A stretch of 64,000 nucleotides of DNA, taken from positions 1 to 64,000 of the forward strand of contig NZ_JACIIX010000004.1 of the NCBI RefSeq assembly GCF_014205675.1. Direction: 5' to 3'. The position numbers and the translations under genes are program-made. This document shows positions 8,658 through 17,385 of this stretch, piece by piece (the stretch's first letter is position 1; the number at the start of each line of letters is the position of its first letter). Below the pieces are notes generated by a model. That model had not been told where the DNA came from. It saw only the letters and a list, made by a program, of their open reading frames with translations, and searched no databases. The stretch is from Novispirillum itersonii. GTDB taxonomy: Bacteria > Pseudomonadota > Alphaproteobacteria > Rhodospirillales > Rhodospirillaceae.

Positions 8658-8691
8658 CACTGGAAGGGGTGTTGCGCCCCTTCCGTCAGTG
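8658..8691. terminator. Hairpin between trkH and the convergent pilus-N-domain gene
   Basis: GGAAGGGG pairs with CCCCTTCC around a 7-base loop, and outer bases (CACT/AGTG) extend the stem with small bulges. It lies between two convergent stops and overlaps the last codons of the minus-strand gene. Only a short T-run follows (GGGTTTTC), so termination is likely but not strong. Confidence 0.5.
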
Positions 8692-9057
8692 GGTTTTCTC
8701 AACAACCACGCTCAGCTGACTGTTCCACACCGGGGTCAGGGTTTTGTCTGCGACGGTGATTTCCGTGACCCCGATGTTTCTGCCGATGATGAACAGGCGG
8801 TTTGCGCCCTGAAGGTAAACATCAGCCACTTCCGGATGGGACAGAATAACCGCCTGCCCCGGCTGGGTCAGCCGGATCACCTCGATGGTGCCGACCACCA
8901 CTTCCATATCTTCCCGCAGATTGGGGTCGATGATCGGTTCTTTCTGCTTCATCTTCTCCCACGGCATCATGAATTCCTGCGCCGAAACCCCGGAGAACGG
9001 GGCCAGCAGCAGGAGAATGCTCAGGCATGTTGCTGTGGTGCGGACCGCGCGGGCCAT
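8686..9057 (-). CDS. Secreted stand-alone pilus assembly N-terminal domain protein (CpaC/secretin N-domain type)
   Basis: The 123-residue protein has a signal peptide (MARAVRTTATCLSILLLL, cleavage near VSA-QE at 25-28) and then one domain. The domain segment VEVIRLTQPG-like (EVIRLTQPGQAVILSHPEV) followed by VYLQGANRLFIIGRNIGVTEITV matches the N-terminal domain found in CpaC/RcpA secretins of type II/III systems. No secretin pore domain follows, and no pilus gene is nearby. A good ribosome site (AAGGGAA) precedes the ATG. The role is unknown; a periplasmic adaptor is one possibility. Confidence 0.75.
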   Translation of the reverse strand: MARAVRTTATCLSILLLLAPFSGVSAQEFMMPWEKMKQKEPIIDPNLREDMEVVVGTIEVIRLTQPGQAVILSHPEVADVYLQGANRLFIIGRNIGVTEITVADKTLTPVWNSQLSVVVEKTH

Positions 9058-9141
9058 GGGCCGGTTCCCTTCTGTTGCCGGAAATTCCGGGCACTATCAT
9101 CCAAAAATATTAAAAACACGGCAACAGCGGCGATGCCTGCG

Positions 9142-9170
9142 TTGAGAAAACCGCCGTCTTGGCCTATAAG
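9142..9170 (+). promoter_or_regulatory. Candidate sigma-70 promoter of purB
   Basis: TTGAGA (9142-9147) and TATAAG (9165-9170) are exactly 17 bp apart. The predicted start would lie about 40 bases before the purB ATG. Confidence 0.6.
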
Positions 9171-9217
9171 GCCCACAGTTTCCCTCCCGGCAGGTCACAG
9201 CAGACAGGATAGCAGAC

Positions 9218-10531
9218 ATGATTCCTCGTTACTCCCGCCCCGAAATGGTCGCCATCTGGGATCCGGCCAACAAGTTCAAGATCTGGTTTGAGATTGAAGC
9301 CTATGCCTGTGATGCGCAGGCCAAGCTGGGGGTGATTCCGGAAAGCGCCGCCAAGGCGGTGTGGGAACGCGGCAATAAGCCCTATACCCCGGAACGGATC
9401 GCCCGGATTGATGAGATTGAGGCCGTCACCAAGCATGACGTCATCGCCTTCACCACCGAGCTGGCCGAACACATCGGGGATGACGCCCGTTTCGTCCATC
9501 AGGGCATGACCTCTTCCGACGTGCTGGATACCTGTCTGGCCGTGCAGATGGTGCAGGCCGCCGATCTGCTGCTGAAGGATATGGACGCCCTTCTGGCCGC
9601 GCTGAAGACCCGGGCGATGGAACACAAGCTGACCGTCTGCATGGGGCGCAGCCACGGCATCCATGCCGAGCCGGTGACGATGGGGCTGAAGTTTGCCGGG
9701 TTCCATGCTGAATTCCAGCGTGGGCGGGAACGCCTGCTGCGCGCCCGCGAAAACATTGCCACCTGCGCCATTTCCGGTGCGGTCGGCACCTTCGCCAATA
9801 TCGACCCGTTCGTCGAAGAATATGTGGCGGAAAAGCTGGGTCTGAAGCCGGAGCCGCTGTCCACTCAGGTGATTCCGCGTGACCGTCACGCTGAATACTT
9901 CGCGGCCATGGGCGTGGTCGCCTCGTCGATCGAACGGGCGGCGACCGAGATCCGCCACCTCCAGCGCACGGAAGTGCGTGAGGCTGAGGAGTTCTTCTCC
10001 AAGGGGCAGAAGGGCAGCTCGGCGATGCCGCACAAGCGCAATCCGGTGCTGACTGAAAACCTGACCGGTCTGGCCCGGATCGTCCGTTCCGCCGTGGTGC
10101 CGGCCCTGGAAAACGTTGCCCTGTGGCACGAGCGTGATATCAGCCACTCCTCGGTGGAGCGGATGATCGGCCCTGATGCCACCATCACCCTCGACTTTGC
10201 TCTGGCCCGCCTGACCAATGTGATCGCCAATCTGGTGCTTTATCCGGATGCGATCGACCGCAATCTGAACCAGATGGGTGGTCTGGTGTTCAGCCAGCGT
10301 GTGCTGTTGGCCCTGACGCAGGCCGGTGTCAGCCGCGAGGACTCTTACCGTCTGGTGCAGCGCAATGCCATGAAGGTATGGGAAGGCCAGGGGGATCTGC
10401 TGTCGATCCTGAAGCAGGATGACGAAGTGACCGCGCGCATTCCGGTGCCGCAGCTGACTGAGCTGTTTGACCTTGGCTATCACACCAAGCATGTCGACAC
10501 CATTTTCCGCCGTGTCTTCGGCGAAGCCTGA
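9218..10531 (+). CDS. purB: Adenylosuccinate lyase
   Basis: PurB catalyses two steps of purine synthesis: release of fumarate from SAICAR and from adenylosuccinate. The 437-residue length is typical of the short form. The lyase signature SSAMPHKRNP is near residue 268, and other family segments are present: MTSSDVLDTCLAVQM near 92 and MGRSHGIHAEPVTMG near 140 with the catalytic histidine. It is first in the purine region, with its own promoter and followed by two hairpins, so it is probably transcribed separately from purC. Confidence 0.97.
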   Translation: MIPRYSRPEMVAIWDPANKFKIWFEIEAYACDAQAKLGVIPESAAKAVWERGNKPYTPERIARIDEIEAVTKHDVIAFTTELAEHIGDDARFVHQGMTSSDVLDTCLAVQMVQAADLLLKDMDALLAALKTRAMEHKLTVCMGRSHGIHAEPVTMGLKFAGFHAEFQRGRERLLRARENIATCAISGAVGTFANIDPFVEEYVAEKLGLKPEPLSTQVIPRDRHAEYFAAMGVVASSIERAATEIRHLQRTEVREAEEFFSKGQKGSSAMPHKRNPVLTENLTGLARIVRSAVVPALENVALWHERDISHSSVERMIGPDATITLDFALARLTNVIANLVLYPDAIDRNLNQMGGLVFSQRVLLALTQAGVSREDSYRLVQRNAMKVWEGQGDLLSILKQDDEVTARIPVPQLTELFDLGYHTKHVDTIFRRVFGEA

Positions 10532-10539
10532 GCGTGTTT

Positions 10540-10611
10540 TCCCCCGGACGGCCATGCTGTCCGGGGGGACCACATACAAAAAGGGCCAGCTCCATAACGG
10601 GGCTGGCCCTT
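10540..10611. terminator. Two tandem hairpins between purB and the DUF1476 gene
   Basis: The first hairpin pairs CCCCCGGAC (10541-10549) with GTCCGGGGG (10559-10567). The second pairs AAGGGCCAGC (10581-10590) with GCTGGCCCTT (10602-10611), flanked by A residues on one side and T residues on the other. They separate convergent purB and the minus-strand DUF1476 gene and can serve both. Confidence 0.75.
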
Positions 10612-10639
10612 GTGTTATTTACGGACCGCAGAGGACAGA

Positions 10640-10966
10640 TCAGCGGGCGGCATCGCCGTAGATCTGATCGCGGGCAATCGCCATCATCTTTTCCAGTTTG
10701 ATGCGCAGACGGCCTTCGGTCATTTCAACGTTGTGATCGGTCAGGTCTTTCAGGACCTTGCGGATCACATCGTCATCGCCGGGCTCTTCCAGATCGGCGG
10801 CGACCACGGCGCGGGCATAGGCATCGGCGTCGGCAACGCCCATGGTCTCGGCAGCCCACAGGCCCAGCAGTTTGTTACGGCGGGCCCGGGCCCGGAATTC
10901 CAGTTCCTGATCCAGCTTGAACTTGGCTTCGAAAGCCTGTTCGCGATCGTGGAAGGCGTCAGCCAT
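10640..10966 (-). CDS. F1-ATPase inhibitor zeta subunit (DUF1476)
   Basis: This family was shown in Paracoccus to be the zeta subunit that blocks ATP hydrolysis by F1Fo-ATPase. The 108-residue protein begins MADAFHDREQAFEAKFKLDQE, the N-terminal segment that inserts into F1, and continues with a helical bundle (RNKLLGLWAAETMG). Its length matches the family. It usually sits beside the pur operon in alphaproteobacteria, as here. A GAGGAAA ribosome site precedes the ATG. Confidence 0.93.
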   Translation of the reverse strand: MADAFHDREQAFEAKFKLDQELEFRARARRNKLLGLWAAETMGVADADAYARAVVAADLEEPGDDDVIRKVLKDLTDHNVEMTEGRLRIKLEKMMAIARDQIYGDAAR

Positions 10967-11126
10967 GGTGCGCGTTTCCTCGGATTAAACTATATGATAC
11001 CGGTTTTCCCGGCTAAAAACGGGTCCGTTATACCCTTTGGGCTGCCGGTTCGGTACTTCTTTTTATGCAGTCTGCGGTTTTGGCGCGACAGGCGTTCAAC
11101 AGGCGGCGGTCTGCGGAGGAACTGCG

Positions 11127-11897
11127 ATGTGTACAGTTGTCATCCTGCGTCGCCCCGGGCATGCGTGGCCGGTCCTGATCGGGGCTAACCGCGATGAGAT
11201 GCGGGACCGTCCGGTTCTGCCTCCGGGGCGTCACTGGGCCGACCGGCCGGAGGTGACAGCCGGTCAGGATCTGTTGGCCGGTGGGTCGTGGATGGGGCTG
11301 AATGATCATGGTGTCATGGCGGCAATCCTGAACCGGTTCGGCACGCTGGGGCCTGCCGCCGACAAGCGGTCCCGCGGTGAGCTGGTTCTGGAGGCCTTGG
11401 ATCATGCTGATGCTGCCGACGCCGTCATGGCGCTGGCAGAGCTGGATGGCCGGGCTTACCGCCCGTTCAACATGATTGTCGCCGACAACACCCACGGGTG
11501 GTGGCTGCGCCATGCCGACCGGGCTGACGGAATTATCGAGGCGTTGCCGTTGCCGGATGGCCTGTCAATGATCACAGGATTTGATCTGAACGATACCGGG
11601 GCGGATCCGCGTCTTCGCCATAATCTGCCTGCGTTCCACGCGGCGGCGGTGCCGGAGCCGGAGGCGGGCAGCTGGTCGGGTTGGATGTCCCTGCTGGCCA
11701 GCCGCGATGCGGGCGGGGCGGAGAATGATCCCCGCACCGCCATGTGTTTTCTGCGGCCGAATGGGTTCGGGACGGTTTCATCCAGCCTGATGGCTCTTCC
11801 GGCCGTGGGGGCGGCGGACCCGGCGGTGTGGCTCTATGCGGCCGGACCGCCGGATCAGGCGGAATGGACACCTGTCCCGATGATGGGGCCGGGCTGA
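11127..11897 (+). CDS. NRDE (TANGO2-like) family protein
   Basis: The 256-residue protein begins MCTVVIL and carries ANRDEMRDRP near residue 22, the defining motif of NRDE/TANGO2 proteins. Cys2 is in the position expected for an N-terminal nucleophile hydrolase. GGSWMGLNDHGVMAAILNR near 53-72 is another conserved block. The biochemical role is unresolved; TANGO2 is linked to haem and lipid handling. A GGAGGA ribosome site 6 bases before ATG 11127 fixes the start. It converges with an unknown 74-residue gene six bases downstream. Confidence 0.88.
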   Translation: MCTVVILRRPGHAWPVLIGANRDEMRDRPVLPPGRHWADRPEVTAGQDLLAGGSWMGLNDHGVMAAILNRFGTLGPAADKRSRGELVLEALDHADAADAVMALAELDGRAYRPFNMIVADNTHGWWLRHADRADGIIEALPLPDGLSMITGFDLNDTGADPRLRHNLPAFHAAAVPEPEAGSWSGWMSLLASRDAGGAENDPRTAMCFLRPNGFGTVSSSLMALPAVGAADPAVWLYAAGPPDQAEWTPVPMMGPG

Positions 11898-11903
11898 GGC
11901 CGG

Positions 11904-12128
11904 TCAGGCGCGGCCGGGGCGGGCAACCACCAGCACTTCGACGGTCGTTTCCGGAGCCCGCAGCTGAAGGCGGCTGGCGCCGACAACATCGGTCAGCCAG
12001 AATACGCCGTCGTCGGTGGTGCAGCGGTAAACCAGCGCGGGGGTGCCATCAAGGGCGCTGACCGGCCCGAAAGCGGTGTTGTGGGGAACGCCGGTCAGGG
12101 TCAGGGGGGCGAGGGTGGTGCGGACCAT
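11904..12128 (-). CDS. Unknown 74-residue protein
   Basis: I do not recognise this protein. The minus-strand frame starts at ATG 12128 behind a near-perfect ribosome site (AAGGAG, 8-base spacing), which is the main reason to accept it. The sequence has no signal peptide or membrane helix and reads like a small beta-rich domain (PALVYRCTTDDGVFWLTDVV near the middle). Codon use is normal for the region. It ends six bases from the stop of the convergent NRDE gene. Upstream it is divergent from the XRE regulator across a 280-base region rich in TGCGCA-type sites, which suggests shared regulation. Confidence 0.6.
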   Translation of the reverse strand: MVRTTLAPLTLTGVPHNTAFGPVSALDGTPALVYRCTTDDGVFWLTDVVGASRLQLRAPETTVEVLVVARPGRA

Positions 12129-12408
12129 GGTGTGGTCTCCTTATGGCTTTTGTTGTTTGTTTTGGTTTTGCTTGTTTGTGGGGTGGTGTCAGGGGCAGGG
12201 TTCTGTGGGGAATGTGCGCACCCTGTACGCTCTTAATATGCGCATACAGTGCGCAAAATTCAATAGACATTATGCACTAAGTGCGCCTAAAGTTGCCACC
12301 GGTACCGTGAGTTCCTTCGGGAAACACAGTACATCCCTGTTTTGAAATGACTTCTTGATGCTCTGCCTGCATCATACAGTCCTCTGCCCTTTTTGACCGG
12401 AGCGCCGC
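12129..12408. other. Divergent intergenic region between the 74-residue gene and the XRE gene
   Basis: This region of 280 bases has no gene. Its left third is T- and G-rich on the plus strand with a TTTTG-type repeat (12139-12175). Its middle holds a cluster of TGCGCA-type palindromes listed separately. The right third leads to the XRE start at 12409. Promoters for both divergent genes must lie here, but I could not fix their hexamers. Confidence 0.6.
12214..12284. promoter_or_regulatory. Cluster of four TGCGCA/GTGC-type operator candidates
   Basis: Within 71 bases there are GTGCGCAC (12214-12221), TATGCGCATA (12237-12246), GTGCGCAA (12249-12256) and GCACT-A-AGTGC (12274-12284). Three share the core TGCGCA, and the fourth is a palindrome of the same half-site GTGC. 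This density of related palindromes between divergent genes is typical of operators for a dimeric repressor. The adjacent XRE protein is the simplest candidate for binding them; that is an inference. Confidence 0.55.
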
Positions 12409-12813
12409 ATGGCTACGATGTCACCGAAGGATTTCCGCCGCTGGCGTAAGGCGATGGATCTGTCGCAGAAAGATGCCGCCGAAGCCCTTGGCCTGAAACG
12501 CCGGGTCGTCCAGTATTACGAAAAGGGCGAGCGGGACGGCGAAAGCGTTGATATCCCTAAATATGTCCGCCTTGCCTGCTACGCCCTGATGCAAGGGGTG
12601 AAGGACTATAAGGGGCCGCCGAAGGATGAGGCGGACGAGAGTGTGGCGGCTGCCGAATCGGATGTGGTTGAGCCCGCGAAGGCTGAGGCCGTTACCGGCC
12701 CGGCCCCGGTCAAGGAAAAACCGGGCAGGGCACCGGGGAAGGGCAGGGTCCGTAAAGCCGCAGGAAAGGCCGCCACGCCAGCACCGGCGGGCAATGTGGA
12801 AGATTCTGTCTGA
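12409..12813 (+). CDS. XRE-type helix-turn-helix protein with Lys/Ala/Pro-rich tail
   Basis: Residues 4-60 form an XRE/Cro-type helix-turn-helix: MSPKDFRRWRKAMDLSQKDA followed by AAEALGLKRRVVQYYEKGER. The remaining half (about residues 70-134) is low-complexity, first acidic (DEADESVAAAESD) and then basic with Lys/Pro/Ala repeats (KPGRAPGKGRVRKAAGKAA), like a histone-H1-type DNA-contacting tail. It is probably a DNA-binding regulator. It is divergent from the unknown 74-residue gene and precedes purC by 223 bases, so it might influence either. Confidence 0.8.
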   Translation: MATMSPKDFRRWRKAMDLSQKDAAEALGLKRRVVQYYEKGERDGESVDIPKYVRLACYALMQGVKDYKGPPKDEADESVAAAESDVVEPAKAEAVTGPAPVKEKPGRAPGKGRVRKAAGKAATPAPAGNVEDSV

Positions 12814-12880
12814 AACCGGATCTTTTGAGTCATTCCCGGACCGAATGGCTGTTCTTCTGTCATAAAGCGCGTCGCAATCA

Positions 12881-12909
12881 TTGTCGGGCGGGCCGACACC
12901 TGCTATACC
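12881..12909 (+). promoter_or_regulatory. Candidate sigma-70 promoter of the purC operon
   Basis: TTGTCG (12881-12886) and TATACC (12904-12909) are 17 bp apart. Transcription would start about 120 bases before the purC ATG, leaving a sizeable leader. No purine riboswitch fold was recognised in that leader. Confidence 0.5.
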
Positions 12910-13036
12910 GCACTCGAATCAGGAGACAATGCGCGGTCAGGCTATCGGTTTTACAGCCGCGCGGTCGTCTTTCCCCTCAGTTCATCCGGTCGCGGCGGGG
13001 TGTGCCGCTGCCGGGACCACAGCCGGACACCGCTCC

Positions 13037-13804
13037 ATGGTACGTCGCAAGCAGATTTACGAAGGCAAGGCCAAGATCCTGTTCGAAGGGCCGGAGCCGG
13101 GGACCATCGTTCAGTACTTCAAGGATGATGCCACTGCCTTCAACAATCAGAAGAAGGGCACCATCACCGGGAAAGGGGTGCTGAATAACCGCATCACCGA
13201 GTACCTGTTCCAGAAGCTGGGCGAAATCGGCGTGCCGACCCACTTTATCCGTCGCCTGAACATGCGGGAGCAGCTGGTGCGGGAAGTGGAGATCATCCCG
13301 ATCGAAGTGGTGATCCGTAACATTGCCGCGGGTTCGATCAGCAAGCGTTTCGCGATTCCGGAAGGCACACAGCTGCCGCGTTCCATCGTCGAGTACTATT
13401 ACAAGAACGATGCCCTCGGCGATCCGCTGGTGTCGGAAGAGCATGTCACGGCTTTCGGCTGGGCAACCATCCAGGAACTCGACGAGATCCTGTCCCTCAG
13501 CCTGCGCGTCAATGACTACCTGTCCGGTCTGTTCCTCGGCATCGGCCTGAAGCTGGTTGACTTCAAGCTGGAATTTGGCCGGGTGCAGCACGAAAACGGG
13601 GAAGTGCAGATCATTCTGGCTGACGAGATCAGCCCGGATAACTGCCGCCTGTGGGACACCAAGACCAACGAGAAGATGGATAAGGACCGCTTCCGCCGCG
13701 ATATGGGCGGTGTGGAAGAGGCTTATCAGGAAGTTGCCCGTCGCCTCGGCATCATGCCGGAAGGTGGCCCGCGTGATATGCCGGGTCCGGCAACCATGCA
13801 GTAA
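13037..13804 (+). CDS. purC: Phosphoribosylaminoimidazole-succinocarboxamide synthase (SAICAR synthetase)
   Basis: PurC joins CAIR and aspartate using ATP. The 255-residue length is normal. The N-terminus [19 protein letters not shown] holds the ATP-binding YEGKAK motif, and [14 protein letters not shown] near 97 and [10 protein letters not shown] near 175 are standard family blocks. The ATG at 13037 is the family start; the open frame reaches further upstream, but that segment has no homology. It leads the purC-purS-purQ-purL order. A GC-rich hairpin (13813-13833) follows before purS. Confidence 0.97.
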   Translation: MVRRKQIYEGKAKILFEGPEPGTIVQYFKDDATAFNNQKKGTITGKGVLNNRITEYLFQKLGEIGVPTHFIRRLNMREQLVREVEIIPIEVVIRNIAAGSISKRFAIPEGTQLPRSIVEYYYKNDALGDPLVSEEHVTAFGWATIQELDEILSLSLRVNDYLSGLFLGIGLKLVDFKLEFGRVQHENGEVQIILADEISPDNCRLWDTKTNEKMDKDRFRRDMGGVEEAYQEVARRLGIMPEGGPRDMPGPATMQ

Positions 13805-13812
13805 AGACGACA

Positions 13813-13833
13813 GGGGCCGCCGTGCGCGGCCCC
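13813..13833 (+). other. GC-rich hairpin in the purC-purS gap
   Basis: GGGGCCGC pairs exactly with GCGGCCCC over a 5-base loop. No T-run follows directly, so it is more likely an mRNA-stability or weak attenuation element than a full terminator; purS, purQ and purL follow within the same operon. Confidence 0.5.
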
Positions 13834-13902
13834 TTCGCCTATTGTTCCCCCTGTTTCTCCCCCTTTCCATTTTTTGATCTTTCCTGACGAGAGGATTTTC
13901 CC

Positions 13903-14145
13903 GTGAAGGCCAAGGTACACGTCACTCTGAAGAACGGCGTTCTCGACCCGCAGGGCAAGGCGATTCAGCATGCTCTGGGTTCGCTCGGTTTCTCTGGCGT
14001 CGATGACGTGCGCCAGGGCAAGTACATTGAACTCGATCTGGCGGAAACCGATGCCGCCAAGGCCCGTGAGGCCGTCGAGCGGATGTGCAAGGAACTGCTC
14101 GCCAATACCGTGATCGAGAACTACGCCATCTCCATCGAGGGCTGA
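13903..14145 (+). CDS. purS: FGAM synthase subunit PurS
   Basis: PurS (80 residues) is the small bridging subunit of the three-part formylglycinamidine ribonucleotide synthase. The sequence [20 protein letters not shown] and the segment [15 protein letters not shown] are diagnostic. It has a clear ribosome site (CGAGAGGA) before ATG 13903. It acts with PurQ and the small PurL encoded next to it. Confidence 0.97.
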   Translation: MKAKVHVTLKNGVLDPQGKAIQHALGSLGFSGVDDVRQGKYIELDLAETDAAKAREAVERMCKELLANTVIENYAISIEG

Positions 14146-14243
14146 TCGGCGCGGATGCCGGAGGCGGAGCCGGAGGATGTTCCGTGGCTCGCCGACCCCC
14201 TGCGCTGACTTCTCAATCCACTGATATTGAAGCGAGACGTGAC

Positions 14244-14936
14244 ATGAAAGCCGCCGTCATTGTCTTCCCTGGTTCCAACTGCGACCGTGACCTCGCAGTG
14301 GCCTTGGAAAAAAGTTCGGGCAAGGCCCCGATCATGCTGTGGCACCGGGAAACCGAAGTGCCGCAGGGTCTTGACCTGATCGCCGTCCCCGGCGGGTTCT
14401 CCTACGGGGATTACCTGCGGTCCGGCGCCATGGCCGCCCACAGCCCGGTGATGCGTGAAGTGAAGCGCATGGCCGAAAAGGGCGTGCGCGTTCTGGGCGT
14501 CTGCAACGGCTTCCAGATCCTGACCGAAGCCGGTCTGCTGCCCGGTGCGCTGATGCGCAACCGTGACCTGAAGTTCATCTGCCGCGATGTGCACCTGAAG
14601 GTCGAAAACACCGAAACCGCCTTCACCCGCCCTTACACCAAGGGGCAAGTGGTGCGTTTCCCGGTCGCCCATCATGACGGCAACTTCTTTGCCGATGACG
14701 AGCTGCTGAAGCGGATTGAGGGCAACGGGCAGGTTGCCTTCCGCTATGCCGGTGCCGATGGCACGGTCTCCGACGCCACCAACATCAACGGCAGCCGTAA
14801 CAACATTGCCGGGATCGTCAACGGGAAGGGCACCGTGCTCGGCATGATGCCGCACCCGGAACGCCTGATCGAGCCGAAGCTTGGCGGCGCTGACGGCAAG
14901 CCGATGTTTGACGCTCTGGTGGAGGCCCTGTCGTAA
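14244..14936 (+). CDS. purQ: FGAM synthase glutaminase subunit PurQ
   Basis: PurQ is the class I glutamine amidotransferase that supplies ammonia to PurL. The 230-residue protein has the catalytic cysteine in [11 protein letters not shown] near residue 87 and the His/Glu pair in MMPHPERL near 205. The start at ATG 14244 gives the family N-terminus [15 protein letters not shown]. The stop TAA shares one base with the purL ATG (14936), which implies translational coupling. Confidence 0.97.
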   Translation: MKAAVIVFPGSNCDRDLAVALEKSSGKAPIMLWHRETEVPQGLDLIAVPGGFSYGDYLRSGAMAAHSPVMREVKRMAEKGVRVLGVCNGFQILTEAGLLPGALMRNRDLKFICRDVHLKVENTETAFTRPYTKGQVVRFPVAHHDGNFFADDELLKRIEGNGQVAFRYAGADGTVSDATNINGSRNNIAGIVNGKGTVLGMMPHPERLIEPKLGGADGKPMFDALVEALS

Positions 14937-17134
14937 TGAGCAAGATCACCCCTGAAATCGTCGCTCAGCACGGGCTGACCGCCGATGAATACAAGCTCGT
15001 GCTCGACATTATGGGCCGCGAGCCGAACCTGACCGAACTGGGCATCTTCTCGGTGATGTGGTCGGAGCACTGCTCCTACAAGTCTTCGAAGAAGTGGCTG
15101 AAGACCCTGCCGACCAAGGCGCCGTGGGTCATCTGCGGTCCGGGTGAAAACGCCGGTGTCATCGACATCGGGGAAAATCTGGCCGCCATCTTCAAGATGG
15201 AAAGCCACAACCACCCGTCGTTCATCGAACCCTATCAGGGTGCGGCGACCGGTGTCGGCGGCATTCTGCGCGACGTGTTCACCATGGGGGCCCGTCCGGT
15301 CGCCAACCTGAACGCCCTGCGTTTTGGCTCGCCGGACCACGCCAAGACCCGCCATCTGGTGTCCGGCGTGGTGTCGGGCATCGGTGGTTATGGCAACTGC
15401 GTCGGCGTGCCGACCGTTGGCGGGGAAGTGAACTTCCACTCCTCCTACAACGGCAACATCCTCGTCAACGCCATGACCGTTGGCGTCGCCCAGCAGGATA
15501 AGATTTTCTATTCCGCCGCTGCCGGGATCGGCAATCCGGTGGTGTATGTCGGCTCCAAGACCGGCCGCGACGGTATTCATGGGGCCACCATGGCCTCGGC
15601 GGAATTCAATGCGGATTCCGAGGAAAAGCGCCCGACCGTGCAGGTCGGCGACCCGTTCACCGAAAAACTGCTGATCGAAGCCTGCATGGAACTGATGGCC
15701 ACCGATGCCATCGTCGCCATTCAGGACATGGGCGCTGCCGGTCTGACCTCCTCCTCCTTCGAAATGGCGTCCAAGGGCGGCATGGGCGTGGAGCTGGAGC
15801 TGGACAAGGTGCCGATGCGTGAAACCGGCATGACCCCGTATGAGCTGATGCTCTCGGAGTCGCAGGAACGCATGCTGATGGTGCTGGTGCCCGGCAAGGA
15901 AGACATGGCCCGCGCCATCTTCGAAAAGTGGGAACTGGACTTTGCCGTTATCGGCACCCTGACCGATACCGGCCGGATGGTGCTGAAGTGGCACGGCGAA
16001 GTGGTCGGTGACCTGCCGATTGATCCGCTGGCCGCTGCCAGCCCGGAATATGACCGTCCGTGGATTCCGACCCCGAAGGCACCGGAAGTTCAGCCGTCTG
16101 ACGTGACCGAGCTGGCGTGGAACGAGGCTCTGGCCCGTCTGATCGCCTCGCCGGACCTCGCCAGCCGCCGCTGGATCTGGGAACAGTACGACCACATGGT
16201 GATGGGCGACACCGTCGGCCGCCCGGGTGGCGATGCCAGTGTGGTGCGCCTGCACAGGTCCAACCGTGGTCTGGCCGTGACCACAGACTGCACCCCGCGT
16301 TATGTGAAGGCCGATCCGGTCGAGGGCGGCAAGCAGGCCGTGGCCGAAACCTGGCGTAACATCACCGCCGTCGGTGGCCGTCCGCTGGCGATCACCGACA
16401 ACATGAACTTCGGCAACCCGGAAAAGCCGGAGATCATGGGCCAGTTCGTCGGGGCCTGTCAGGGCATCGGCGAAGCCTGTATCGCGCTGGACTATCCGGT
16501 CGTGTCGGGCAACGTCTCGCTGTACAACGAAACCGCCGGTCAGGCCATTCTGCCGACCCCGGCCATCGGTGGCGTCGGTCTGGTTGATGACCTCGACAAG
16601 ACTGCCAGCATTCCGTTCAAGGCCGAAGGTCAGGTTCTGGTGCTGTTCGGGCAGGGCGATCGCAAGGGCTGGCTGGGTCAGTCCCTGTACCTGCGTGAAA
16701 TCGCCGGTCGTGAAGAAGGTGCTCCGCCGCCGGTGGATCTGGTGCTGGAACGCAAGGTCGGTGACTTTGTCCGTGGCGTGATCACGGCGAGTGATACCAA
16801 TACCGTGCATGACATTGCCGATGGCGGTCTGCTGGTGGCGGTTGCCGAAATGGCGATGTCCTCGGGCATCGGCGCGGCGTTGACCGTCGATTTCGGCGGC
16901 CCGCTGCATGCGGCGCTGTTCGGTGAAGATCAGGCCCGTTATGTGGTTGCCGTTGATGCCGCGAAGGTTGATGCGGTGCTGGCGCAGGCTGCCGCTGCCG
17001 GGGTTCCGGCGGTGAAGATCGGCGTCACCGGCGGTGATGCTCTGTCGGTCAACGGTGGTGTTGCCGTGCCGGTTAAGGCCCTGCGCGATGCCAACGAAGC
17101 CTGGTTGCCTGAGTACATGTCCCACGGTGCCTGA
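14936..17134 (+). CDS. purL: FGAM synthase subunit PurL (small form)
   Basis: The 732-residue small PurL uses ATP to convert FGAR to FGAM with ammonia from PurQ. It has the AIRS-like duplicated fold: [12 protein letters not shown] near residue 40, the nucleotide and substrate segment [19 protein letters not shown] near 87-105, and in the second half [18 protein letters not shown] near 455. The length shows that PurS and PurQ are separate, unlike the fused enterobacterial protein. A long antisense open frame here is a codon-bias shadow. Confidence 0.97.
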   Translation: MSKITPEIVAQHGLTADEYKLVLDIMGREPNLTELGIFSVMWSEHCSYKSSKKWLKTLPTKAPWVICGPGENAGVIDIGENLAAIFKMESHNHPSFIEPYQGAATGVGGILRDVFTMGARPVANLNALRFGSPDHAKTRHLVSGVVSGIGGYGNCVGVPTVGGEVNFHSSYNGNILVNAMTVGVAQQDKIFYSAAAGIGNPVVYVGSKTGRDGIHGATMASAEFNADSEEKRPTVQVGDPFTEKLLIEACMELMATDAIVAIQDMGAAGLTSSSFEMASKGGMGVELELDKVPMRETGMTPYELMLSESQERMLMVLVPGKEDMARAIFEKWELDFAVIGTLTDTGRMVLKWHGEVVGDLPIDPLAAASPEYDRPWIPTPKAPEVQPSDVTELAWNEALARLIASPDLASRRWIWEQYDHMVMGDTVGRPGGDASVVRLHRSNRGLAVTTDCTPRYVKADPVEGGKQAVAETWRNITAVGGRPLAITDNMNFGNPEKPEIMGQFVGACQGIGEACIALDYPVVSGNVSLYNETAGQAILPTPAIGGVGLVDDLDKTASIPFKAEGQVLVLFGQGDRKGWLGQSLYLREIAGREEGAPPPVDLVLERKVGDFVRGVITASDTNTVHDIADGGLLVAVAEMAMSSGIGAALTVDFGGPLHAALFGEDQARYVVAVDAAKVDAVLAQAAAAGVPAVKIGVTGGDALSVNGGVAVPVKALRDANEAWLPEYMSHGA

Positions 17135-17385
17135 TGTGGCACCCCCTCCGGCTCCATGATGGGACCGGGGGAGGGATTACCCCTTGCTGATGCCCCGTCC
17201 GATGGCTATCTCCAGTGCGTCAGCACCGGCCATCGGGCGGGGCATCTGCCGTTCCGGCCCTCCGTTTCGGCTCCCTGTTCCGGCCCGTTGCATTTCCTGC
17301 TGCCGTTCAGCGGGGAAAACAGTGTAGTCTTAGAAGCGGTTATCTAACCGCATAAAACCAAATGCGCTTCAGAGGGAGACAGACC
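17135..17385. other. purL-bolA intergenic region, no gene
   Basis: The 251 bases contain no gene. An imperfect stem (CCCTCC against GGAGGG with a bulge, about 17145-17177) follows purL without a T-run. The perfect palindrome GCGGTTA-TC-TAACCGC lies at 17336-17351, 34 bases before the bolA ATG, where a regulator of bolA could bind. Confidence 0.5.

Noticed and set aside
14744-17125. Long minus-strand open frame (793 codons) opposite purL
   Set aside because: Same codon-bias effect; purL on the plus strand is certain.
17145-17177. Terminator after purL
   Set aside because: The stem is interrupted by a bulge and no T-run follows.
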